In this document: positions 6,041 through 12,701 of the stretch, piece by piece | Layout: each line of letters opens with the position of its first letter | Numbering within the stretch: position 1 is the first letter of the stretch | NCBI GenBank assembly: GCA_017652345.1 | Contig: JAGCBE010000384.1 | Span: 1 to 16,041 of the forward strand | Reading direction: 5' to 3' | Source of the DNA: Methanobrevibacter sp. | GTDB lineage: Archaea; Methanobacteriota; Methanobacteria; Methanobacteriales; Methanobacteriaceae | Length of the DNA: 16,041 nucleotides | Position numbers and translations under genes: made by a program | The notes under the pieces: model-generated | Told to the model about the DNA's origin: nothing | Seen by the model: the letters and a program-made list of their open reading frames with translations, nothing else | Database searches by the model: none

Positions 6041-7936
6041 ATGAATAATCCAGATTTTAAAAAATTAGTTTTATTAAGTATGCAAACTCTTACAAATTTC
6101 CCATATATTGAAGAGGATTTTGATGCACTTACAAATTATGAGTTATTATGTAAAGTTGTAGAAGAAATGAATAAAGTAATTGAAAACCAAAATACTACTA
6201 ATCAATCTGTTATCGAATTATATAATGCTTTTAATATATTAAAAACATTTGTAGATAATTATTTTGAAAATTTGAATGTACAAACTGAAATTAATCATAA
6301 ATTAGATGAAATGGCAGAAGATGGAAGTCTTTTACTTTTAATTAAAAATTATGTAGATCCAATTTACCAAGCATATGAAGATGATATTAATGCAGAAGTA
6401 AATAGAATAAAAGCACAAGTTGATGGACTTGCTAGTGGATCACCACTTCCAGCATCATCAACAGCTGATATGACAGAAACAGATAGAGTATATGTAAATA
6501 CTAGTGATGGATATCTTTATTATTATGATGGAACAGAATGGGTACAAGGTTGGGTATATCAAGCAACAGAAGATAGTACTACTTTAACCAATTTGGTTGA
6601 TACAGTTAATCATATTGGAGAAGTTAATGCTAATTTATATGTTGAAGATGATGATACTCATATGAATTATTATTATTCAGAAAATACAGAAACTCATTTA
6701 TTAGAAACAAATAGTGATTCAACTTTCTGGTGTGGTATTGTAAAAATAGATGGTGCTGGAGATTATACATTAACTTCAAGTGGTTATAATTTATATAGAC
6801 TTGATGCTGATAAAAAAGTTATTAATAAAGTAACTGCAACTGGAAGTCCTAAAACTATAACTTGCTCTGCAAGTACAAAATATTTAGGTTTTAGTTGTAA
6901 AAAAGCAAGAGCATTACCAGAAAATTTTATGGTTGTAAAAAGTGATTCACTTCCAGAAACATATATTCCTTATGGTTTTACTTTAAAAGATTATATTCCA
7001 CTTACTGAAACTCAAAAAACTGAAATAGCAGAACTTGTACCAGATGCAGAAGAAAAATATGTTGTTGCTTCTAGTGGTGGAGATTATACTGGTATAATTG
7101 AAGCACTTACAGACTTGCAAGGAAATGAAAATAAAAAAACTATTACAATTATGCCTGGTATTTATGATCTGTTTGAAGAATATGGAGGAAGTGAATGGCA
7201 TCAAGCAGAAGAAAATCAAACAAAAAATTATCATGAATTATGTCCTTTCGTTCCTAAAAATACTACCATTGTTGGTGTTGGTGAAGTTGTTTTAAGATAT
7301 AGACCAACATCAAGTGAAACAACTCATCACATGTGCGTACAAATATCTCCACTTAATATTCAAGAAACATGTTCTATAAAAAATATAAAAATTGATTGTG
7401 ATTATTGCAGATATGCTATTCATATTGAAACTGGTAGTGATTATATTAATGAAAATATATTATTAGAAAATTTAAATATTAAAAAATTAAATAATGATGG
7501 ATATCCTCAAGCAGTTGGTTGTGGTGGTACTACTGGAACAGTATTAACTGTTAATAATTGCTATATTAGAGGAAGTCTAGGAAGTTTTTCTATTCATGAA
7601 AACGGTCAAAATGGACAAAATGGAATGAATATATTTTTAAAGGATTCAACTTTTGTAAAAACTTCATCTGATACTACTAGATTTGCTTTAAGATTTTCAT
7701 GTACCAGACAAGATAATTCTCATAATGTTTATATTAATAATTGTTATTTTAATAATTTATCATTATCATATGAAAGTGGTCAATCACTTGCAAAAAATAA
7801 ATATAATATTATTGTTACAAATTGTAATAATTATGATCTTGATTATAATTACAATTTCGATAATGAAAATCAAATTTTAAATTATAATACTTCTATATTA
7901 TCTATTACAAATAGAGGTACTGGAAATTATAATTAA
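6041..7936 (+). CDS. Tail spike / preneck appendage with beta-helix domain, 631 aa
   Basis: ATG 6041 follows GAAAGGAG. The N-terminus carries the virion-anchor signature common in appendages and fibres of low-GC phages: FPYIEEDFDALTNYELLCKV, then EEMNKVIENQNTT, followed by helical segments to about residue 125. A short module with repeated Tyr (RVYVNTSDGYLYYYDGTEWV) comes next, then a domain at about 190-320 of beta character. From about residue 345 a right-handed beta-helix (pectate-lyase-like) is suggested by TIMPGIYDLFEE, VPKNTTIVGVGEVVLRY, and repeated N-rich rungs such as CSIKNIKIDCDYCRYAIHI, LENLNIKKLNNDGYP and VYINNCYFNNLSL. Such domains bind and often cleave surface polysaccharide. 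No catalytic residues can be assigned by eye. It is the last rightward gene, ending at the bidirectional terminator. Confidence 0.85.
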   Translation: MNNPDFKKLVLLSMQTLTNFPYIEEDFDALTNYELLCKVVEEMNKVIENQNTTNQSVIELYNAFNILKTFVDNYFENLNVQTEINHKLDEMAEDGSLLLLIKNYVDPIYQAYEDDINAEVNRIKAQVDGLASGSPLPASSTADMTETDRVYVNTSDGYLYYYDGTEWVQGWVYQATEDSTTLTNLVDTVNHIGEVNANLYVEDDDTHMNYYYSENTETHLLETNSDSTFWCGIVKIDGAGDYTLTSSGYNLYRLDADKKVINKVTATGSPKTITCSASTKYLGFSCKKARALPENFMVVKSDSLPETYIPYGFTLKDYIPLTETQKTEIAELVPDAEEKYVVASSGGDYTGIIEALTDLQGNENKKTITIMPGIYDLFEEYGGSEWHQAEENQTKNYHELCPFVPKNTTIVGVGEVVLRYRPTSSETTHHMCVQISPLNIQETCSIKNIKIDCDYCRYAIHIETGSDYINENILLENLNIKKLNNDGYPQAVGCGGTTGTVLTVNNCYIRGSLGSFSIHENGQNGQNGMNIFLKDSTFVKTSSDTTRFALRFSCTRQDNSHNVYINNCYFNNLSLSYESGQSLAKNKYNIIVTNCNNYDLDYNYNFDNENQILNYNTSILSITNRGTGNYN

Positions 7937-7940
7937 AATA

Positions 7941-7963
7941 AAAGAACGGTCAAACCGTTCTTT
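7941..7963. terminator. Bidirectional terminator between convergent operons
   Basis: AAAGAACGGT (7941-7950), loop CAA, ACCGTTCTTT (7954-7963), a perfect 10-bp stem, followed by more T on the + strand. Read leftward the stem is followed by TTATTTT. It lies between the appendage stop (7936) and the tail-knob stop (7968), serving both transcripts. Confidence 0.9.
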
Positions 7964-7967
7964 TTTA

Positions 7968-9587
7968 TTATGAAGTAATATTATTTGAAACTGAGAAATT
8001 TCCTAAATTTGTATGATTATGCCAAATAGTAACTCCATTACGATATATATTATTAATTTCTTCCATAGCAAGAGCAGGTACTCCATCAATTCCCTCTGCT
8101 ATATCTTCTGTTCTTCCTATTTGTACAAAGTTGAAATTTTCTCTTCCTACTTGATTTGGAAGTTTTATTCGATTTACCTTATAGCCGAATCTTTTAAAAT
8201 AATCATCAATGATTTGGGCATACTCTGCACGAATTGACATTTTATAATAGGTTGGAGACATCTTTTTATATGAGAAAGCAACATCTGCTGAATTAAGTTC
8301 TCCTCCTATTTGATTTGGAATCATACTTGCTTTATATTGTTCTTGTACAGCTCCAAACATCTGTCCAAGTCCAGATCCAATTCCCTCTGCATTTAAAGTA
8401 ATCGCTGATGTAAGTGCTTGAAGTCCTCCTCCTATTGCATGAGCAACTGGAGAAGTTATTGGAGTTCCAAATAAGTTTATACCATTTTGAGTTAAGTAAT
8501 TAGTGTACATATCATTTCTATAACTTCCAGTTGGATATTTACTTACTGGTATTCCCCAATTATATCCTCCTTTAGCATCTGAAGATTTTTTATAATTATT
8601 TGGAAATAACCAGCAACTACTATTCATAGTAGGAACTGAAATTAGAGAAAATATAGGAGTATTATTTATAAAATCCTCATATTTATATTCGGCTTGTGTA
8701 CCAGCGTTATTTGTAATAGTAAGACAATTATAAGGATAGCAAAAAAGTTTATTATTCTTTGGAGTATAACCATTTAAAGTTGATGGAGAAGCTAGTGTTA
8801 TATCATTTCTTATTGTCTTTGGAGTAACTGTATTTGTTAGAACTTTAAATTCAATTCCTGTTTGATTTCCTAAATTTCCAGTTGTCCAACCATCTCCATA
8901 AGTTACATTTGCAATAGTAAGAGGCATCATAGAAACTCCAATAACATCTAAAGCATGTCCGATATCTGCCATTCCTTGAATAAATTTAGATGCTGATTCT
9001 GTAAATCTAAATAGTAAGAAATTTGCTCCAGAAAAAACTCCTCCATAAACTCTATTTTGTGTATAAAATGGAGTATTATCTGGAAGATATGAAACAGCAA
9101 TACAAATAAGCATAGTTGTATCAAGATCCGTTTCAACATCTCCAGTAGTATTTATTACATAATCTCCATATTCAAGTCCCTCTGGATAAGTGTGAAGTCC
9201 AACTGTATCATCTGATACATGTTCTCTAATTACAAAACAATGAGATGCGTCCCAATAATCATACCAAGTAGCAAAATTATCAACTGTAAATTTTAATCTA
9301 CATGCTCCATCATTTCGATATTCAACAGAATCTACAAAAGCAAAAAACCATTTATTTGAATAACTAGGATTTTGAAAAGCAATATAATTTGATTGTAGGC
9401 ATTGTGCATAAGTAAAAGGAACTTCTATTTCATTTTTTCCCTCTTTAATAAAACTAAAATTAGAGGCATGAGTTATTTCATTTTGATAACATAATTCAAC
9501 CATAGCACTTTCAGAATAAGAAAGTACATTTTTATGATCACGATCTAATTTTATATTTTTACATAATATAATAATACTATTTTTCAT
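7968..9587 (-). CDS. Distal tail knob protein (phi29 gp9-like), 539 aa
   Basis: Forms the distal tail tube that penetrates the host envelope. Matches to gp9 are clear at both ends. Near the N-terminus: YIAFQNPSYSNKWFFAFVDS against gp9 YIMFQNADYGNKWFYAFVTE, then FVIREHVSDD and EGLEYGDY. Near the C-terminus: FKRFGYKVNRIKLPNQ, FNFVQIG, and EEINNIYRNGVTIWHNHT, LGNFSVSNN. The stretch at about 385-430, rich in Gly, Ala and Leu (PVAHAIGGGLQALTSAI and onwards), corresponds to the hydrophobic loop of gp9 implicated in membrane penetration. It is shorter than gp9 (599 aa). Unlike phi29, it is on the strand opposite portal and capsid, at the end of the replication/packaging operon. ATG 9587 overlaps the preceding small membrane-protein gene by 11 bases. 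Confidence 0.9.
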   Translation of the reverse strand: MKNSIIILCKNIKLDRDHKNVLSYSESAMVELCYQNEITHASNFSFIKEGKNEIEVPFTYAQCLQSNYIAFQNPSYSNKWFFAFVDSVEYRNDGACRLKFTVDNFATWYDYWDASHCFVIREHVSDDTVGLHTYPEGLEYGDYVINTTGDVETDLDTTMLICIAVSYLPDNTPFYTQNRVYGGVFSGANFLLFRFTESASKFIQGMADIGHALDVIGVSMMPLTIANVTYGDGWTTGNLGNQTGIEFKVLTNTVTPKTIRNDITLASPSTLNGYTPKNNKLFCYPYNCLTITNNAGTQAEYKYEDFINNTPIFSLISVPTMNSSCWLFPNNYKKSSDAKGGYNWGIPVSKYPTGSYRNDMYTNYLTQNGINLFGTPITSPVAHAIGGGLQALTSAITLNAEGIGSGLGQMFGAVQEQYKASMIPNQIGGELNSADVAFSYKKMSPTYYKMSIRAEYAQIIDDYFKRFGYKVNRIKLPNQVGRENFNFVQIGRTEDIAEGIDGVPALAMEEINNIYRNGVTIWHNHTNLGNFSVSNNITS

Positions 9588-9732
9588 CTTTTTTCATCTC
9601 CAATTCTTTTATAATATTTTCTTTTTCAATTATTTCATCAATTAAATCTTCTATTTTTATTCTTTGCATGATAATTACTATCATGTTAGCAATCAATAAA
9701 CCAATAATTGCGATTAATAATTCTTTATTCAT
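9577..9732 (-). CDS. Small single-span membrane protein, 51 aa
   Basis: Reads MNKELLIAIIGLLIANMIVI followed by IMQRIKIEDLIDEIIEKENI and a charged end. One strong hydrophobic helix at residues 5-21 is followed by an amphipathic coiled-coil-like tail. The start is one base after the stop of the 55-aa gene (9734), and its end overlaps the tail-knob start, so it sits in the tight coupling pattern of this operon. No strong Shine-Dalgarno is seen, so it may depend on coupling. Architecture matches small holins or antiholins, but the gene is far from the M23 peptidase. A second membrane protein regulating lysis, or a virion-associated one, are both possible. Confidence 0.65.
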   Translation of the reverse strand: MNKELLIAIIGLLIANMIVIIMQRIKIEDLIDEIIEKENIIKELEMKKDEK

Positions 9733-9733
9733 A

Positions 9734-9901
9734 TTAACTATAATTCCAATTTATATCCGTTGAATCTTCTATGATTCTAAAATATCGGATATGTTCTACC
9801 TTTCTTTTATATTTATCTTTTTCATATTCTGTATCAAAATATTTTGTAAATGTAAAATTTTTATCAATATTTTTTATTACTAACCATATCTTTTTCTTCA
9901 T
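9734..9901 (-). CDS. Hypothetical protein, 55 aa
   Basis: ATG at 9901 follows AGAGGA at an 8-base spacing. The protein reads MKKKIWLVIKNIDKNFTFTK then a charged, Tyr-rich middle (YFDTEYEKDKYKRKVEHIRY) and FRIIEDSTDINWNYS. It has no membrane segment or cysteine. I do not recognise a family. It overlaps the end of the 35-aa ORF by 38 bases and is followed after one base by the membrane-protein gene, consistent with a real member of the leftward operon. The good ribosome site is the main support. Confidence 0.65.
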   Translation of the reverse strand: MKKKIWLVIKNIDKNFTFTKYFDTEYEKDKYKRKVEHIRYFRIIEDSTDINWNYS

Positions 9902-9971
9902 TTTTAATATCCTCTTTCATTTGTTTTATTACTTCACTTAATTTACCTTTGTATATTGTTATGTTATTCAT
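9864..9971 (-). CDS. Possible 35-aa protein using the repeated RBS cassette
   Basis: Reads MNNITIYKGKLSEVIKQMKE followed by DIKNEEKDMVSNKKY. The sequence leading into its ATG (on the minus strand AGGATAGTGGTAAAGAATGA) is a close variant of the 19-base junction preceding the two coiled-coil genes at 10419 and 11097, here with ATG in place of GTG. That makes translation plausible. The product is short, charged and helical. It could be a real small protein, or the remnant of another copy of the duplicated coiled-coil family. It overlaps the better supported 55-aa gene by 38 bases. Confidence 0.4.
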   Translation of the reverse strand: MNNITIYKGKLSEVIKQMKEDIKNEEKDMVSNKKY

Positions 9972-9990
9972 TCTTTACCACTATCCTTTT

Positions 9991-10419
9991 TTATTTTTCT
10001 CTACTTAATATCTCTTTAATTTTATTTAATAAACTTTTACTATTAAATTCATCTAAATCTAAAGCTAAATATCTATCAATAAAATCAATAACTTCCCATT
10101 CTCTTTTTGTTTTTGGTTCATAATAGTTTTCAACAAATTCCTTTGTTGGTATTTCACTTAATATAGAAACTAAATCACTTCCTTTTAATCTAAAAACAAT
10201 ATTTCTTAATTGCATTGTAATTAATTCAAAATCTTCTGATTGTAATAATATTTCAAGTTCTACTGCAGTATTCTTTATGATATTATTTAATCTTTCTATT
10301 TCTTCTAATATAATTTCCATATCACTAACACCCATATAGATAGGCATAGTTATTTGTGGTGTATATTTCTTTTTGATTTCTTGTTCAAATATATCTGTTA
10401 TTTCTTTTATATTTTTCAC
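9991..10419 (-). CDS. Coiled-coil hypothetical protein, 142 aa (paralog family member)
   Basis: Starts at GTG 10419, overlapping the preceding stop as GTGA, with GGAAGTGAT as ribosome site. The protein is helical and acidic. A segment near residues 36-50 (ILEEIERLNNIIKNT) resembles EIERLNNIIN of the next gene upstream and ENKRLHSIIKEV of the one before, suggesting a duplicated family. The C-terminal part (EWEVIDFIDRYLALDLDEF) is unique to this copy. No membrane segment, cysteine or enzyme motif. The function is unknown; its location between packaging ATPase and tail knob gives no clear clue. Confidence 0.8.
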   Translation of the reverse strand: MKNIKEITDIFEQEIKKKYTPQITMPIYMGVSDMEIILEEIERLNNIIKNTAVELEILLQSEDFELITMQLRNIVFRLKGSDLVSILSEIPTKEFVENYYEPKTKREWEVIDFIDRYLALDLDEFNSKSLLNKIKEILSREK

Positions 10420-10694
10420 TCTTTATCACTTCCTTTTAGTTCTTGTAATTTATTAAGCATAAATTGTATATAATCTTCTTTTGTTATATTAGTCCAATAT
10501 GTATCTTTTTCATTTTCTAAATCTTGTTGTAATAATCTTTCAAATTCATTTATGATATTATTTAGTCTTTCTATTTCTTTGTTTTTATTATTTACTAAAT
10601 TAATAACTTTTTCTATTCCTTGTTTTATTAAAATCTCATAATGGTGGTTTAATAAATCTTCTTCAAAATCTCTTTCTTCTACATACCAACTCAT
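10416..10694 (-). CDS. Coiled-coil hypothetical protein, 92 aa (paralog family member)
   Basis: ATG 10694 is preceded by a GAGAAGGAGAATTAAT ribosome region lying in the end of the 133-aa gene; the stop of that gene (10696) is one base away. It begins MSWYVEERDFEEDLLNHHYE, continues with IEKVINLVNNKNKEIERLNN then IINEFERLLQ, and ends in LQELKGSDKE. The RLNNII core and the LKGSD string also occur in the 142-aa neighbour (RLNNII, RLKGSD), supporting shared ancestry. Mostly coiled coil, no membrane segment. No function recognised. Confidence 0.8.
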   Translation of the reverse strand: MSWYVEERDFEEDLLNHHYEILIKQGIEKVINLVNNKNKEIERLNNIINEFERLLQQDLENEKDTYWTNITKEDYIQFMLNKLQELKGSDKE

Positions 10695-10695
10695 A

Positions 10696-11097
10696 TTAAT
10701 TCTCCTTCTCTAATATTTCTAAAATATGTTTTAATTCACTTATTGATATAGGTGCTTCTCCCAAAACACCCAAATCTTTTGGTAAATTAAAACTTTCTAT
10801 ATATTCTCTAACTTCTTTTATGATAGAGTGTAGTCTTTTGTTTTCACATCTTATTTCTTCATAATCAATATAATCTTCAACAAGTCCTAATTCTTTAGCA
10901 TATCTTAAAGCAGTATTGTATTCGCTAGAATAACCACCATTATACCATTCGTGTATATCTTCATCAGGTATTCCTAAATAATGAAAAACTAAATCTTTTT
11001 TTGTCATATATTTGCTATATTCGTCTTTTTCATTACTAATATTATTAAAATCAATTATGGTGTTTTTCCATTTCCAATAATATTTTTCTTTACTCAC
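10696..11097 (-). CDS. Hypothetical protein with C-terminal coiled coil, 133 aa
   Basis: Starts at GTG 11097, six bases after the ATPase stop, within the 19-base junction also found at 10416-10434. The N-terminal part is distinct (MSKEKYYWKWKNTIIDF, then DLVFHYLGIPDEDIHEWYNG, GYSSEYNTALRYAKELGL). The C-terminal part (CENKRLHSIIKEVREYIESF and ISELKHILEILEKEN) is a coiled coil of the type shared by many small proteins in low-GC phages and related to the two downstream genes. No enzyme motif, no membrane segment. Function unknown. Confidence 0.8.
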   Translation of the reverse strand: MSKEKYYWKWKNTIIDFNNISNEKDEYSKYMTKKDLVFHYLGIPDEDIHEWYNGGYSSEYNTALRYAKELGLVEDYIDYEEIRCENKRLHSIIKEVREYIESFNLPKDLGVLGEAPISISELKHILEILEKEN

Positions 11098-11103
11098 TCT
11101 TTA

Positions 11104-12273
11104 TCACTTCCTCACTTCAAAATCTATACTATTTTTAAATTCTGTTCCACATAAATCTGTTGCATAAAATATTTGATTCTCTCTAAAATTATATAAAAAC
11201 TTCTTTAATTTATCATTTCTAATTAATGGATTATAGATATCTCTTTGCCAGTATTTAGAAGTTTTTATAATATCGCTAAAGACTAATGTCTTATCTTTTA
11301 TTTTTGTATATTTCGGTTTTAAGAACCAACAACAATCATTTCCCTCTTTATCTTTTAGAAATTCTGCTAAAAACTTAAATCCTTTATAGTAAAATACCAT
11401 TCTAAATAAACAATCATATTTCTTATAACTCTTAGGAAGATGAGGTTGAGGATCACTTTGCCAACTTCCTTTATTTAACATATCTGCATGATCTCCAATT
11501 ACATAACTAGTTTTTCCAGAATCTTTGCAGTACTCGATTGCTAGTTTTACAAATATTTCTTCTCCATCTTCATCAAAACTTCCTGTTGATATCCACTTTG
11601 TTTTTATCTCCCCTTGTTTTAAATGAAGTATGATATCTTGTATTCCCCAATCCTTTAAATATGGACAAACTCTTGTAATTGAGTTTCCAACTAACCATAA
11701 TTTTGTTGTTCCTCTTTTACGGTCAACTGTTGAATATAAGTTCATGAGCTTTGTTGGCTCTTGATAAAGATATGTTGTTCCATTTCCAAGTCTTGACATA
11801 AACTCTTCAAAAATTATATCATCAACATCTAAGTAACTTCCTCCTGCAAAATTTTGCTCAATAGATAAAGCAACAACATATCCTATCTTTTCTCCTCGTA
11901 TAGTTTTTCCAGTAGATATATCATAATTTGCTAAAAAGATTTGCCTACGATATACATCAATCGTATTATATTTTTCATTTGTTAATTTTACAATATCCAT
12001 ATCCATAAAATATTGCTCTATCTTTTCAGTTCTTATATCTTGTACTAATCTCCAAACTAACATGAATCTTCTTCCAGCTTTGATATCAACTTCTATTACT
12101 TCTTTGGGATTTTTATAACTTGATACATATCTTTTAGTATCATGCAAATACGGTCTAAACATCTTTTTGTCTTTTACTTGATAACTTTTACCGTTAGATC
12201 TTTCTCCATACATTAAGTTAATATTTGCTCCCTCTTTATTAATGTTATCTATATTATAATATATCATTTTCAT
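11104..12273 (-). CDS. DNA packaging ATPase (phi29 gp16-like encapsidation protein), 389 aa
   Basis: The motor that drives DNA into the prohead using ATP. Walker A is GERSNGKS at residues 23-30. Walker B is VDDIIFEEF (acidic residues D151, D152, E156, E157). A basic DRKRGTTK stretch after it could supply the arginine finger. The order MYGERSNGKSY ... DDIIFEEFMSR ... LVGNSITR ... DWGI is that of phi29-type encapsidation ATPases. It is somewhat longer than phi29 gp16 (332 aa). The C-terminal region (GFKFLAEFLKDKEG, SDIIKTSKYWQRDIYN, LKKFLYNFRENQIFYAT) corresponds to the nucleic-acid-binding part. ATG 12273 follows GAGGA with 7 bases spacing and lies one base after the preceding stop. It is in the replication operon rather than among the virion genes. 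Confidence 0.92.
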   Translation of the reverse strand: MKMIYYNIDNINKEGANINLMYGERSNGKSYQVKDKKMFRPYLHDTKRYVSSYKNPKEVIEVDIKAGRRFMLVWRLVQDIRTEKIEQYFMDMDIVKLTNEKYNTIDVYRRQIFLANYDISTGKTIRGEKIGYVVALSIEQNFAGGSYLDVDDIIFEEFMSRLGNGTTYLYQEPTKLMNLYSTVDRKRGTTKLWLVGNSITRVCPYLKDWGIQDIILHLKQGEIKTKWISTGSFDEDGEEIFVKLAIEYCKDSGKTSYVIGDHADMLNKGSWQSDPQPHLPKSYKKYDCLFRMVFYYKGFKFLAEFLKDKEGNDCCWFLKPKYTKIKDKTLVFSDIIKTSKYWQRDIYNPLIRNDKLKKFLYNFRENQIFYATDLCGTEFKNSIDFEVRK

Positions 12274-12274
12274 A

Positions 12275-12475
12275 TTAACTATCCTCTTTTATGGATTCTT
12301 TTAACATATCTGCAAATTCTGTTATTAATTTATTATATACTTTTAAAACATCTTCTTCCTTACATTGATTCTTAACTAAATTTGCTCGATCTATTCCTAC
12401 TTCATTACAAATTCTGTTTAAAGAAGTAGATGAGAATCCTTTAATAAACTTTAATTCTTTACTAACCTTTTTCAT
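12275..12475 (-). CDS. Small helix-turn-helix-like protein, 66 aa
   Basis: Starts at ATG 12475, overlapping the zinc-ribbon gene by 14 bases. GAAGGATTCATG-type sequence provides a GGA ribosome core. The stretch KFIKGFSSTSLNRICNEVGI then DRANLVKNQCKEEDVLKVYN has the spacing of a helix-turn-helix: SLNRICNEV as first helix, GID turn, RANLVKN as recognition helix. The C-terminus is an acidic helix (LITEFADMLKESIKED). It resembles small DNA-binding proteins seen in clostridial mobile elements and phages. A transcription switch role, as for gp4 of phi29, would be attractive but is inference. Confidence 0.6.
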   Translation of the reverse strand: MKKVSKELKFIKGFSSTSLNRICNEVGIDRANLVKNQCKEEDVLKVYNKLITEFADMLKESIKEDS

Positions 12476-12701
12476 GAATCCTCCTTAATAATTTTTTCTT
12501 AAAATAATCTTTTGAAAGAGTTGCTCCACACAAATTGCATTTTCCATATTTACTAACCATCTTTTCATGATTTTGATATTTACATCTCGGACATATAATA
12601 TTATTCAATTTTCTTGCTCTTTCTTCTTTACTTATATTCTTATAATTATCTTTTCCTCTTGATTTATATATTGTTATATATCCCCTTAATATATCTTTCA
12701 T
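12462..12701 (-). CDS. Zinc-ribbon protein, 79 aa
   Basis: ATG 12701 overlaps the polymerase stop (ATGA), so it is translationally coupled to the polymerase. Two cysteine pairs, CPRCKY (about 37-42) and CNLCGA (about 55-60), separated by about 14 residues including HEKMVSKYGK, form a classical zinc ribbon. Basic stretches flank it (SRGKDNYKNISKEERARKLN and YFKKKLLRRIHEKG), suiting nucleic-acid binding. No other domain. It probably acts in replication or transcription, given its place between polymerase and the HTH-like gene. Confidence 0.75.
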   Translation of the reverse strand: MKDILRGYITIYKSRGKDNYKNISKEERARKLNNIICPRCKYQNHEKMVSKYGKCNLCGATLSKDYFKKKLLRRIHEKG

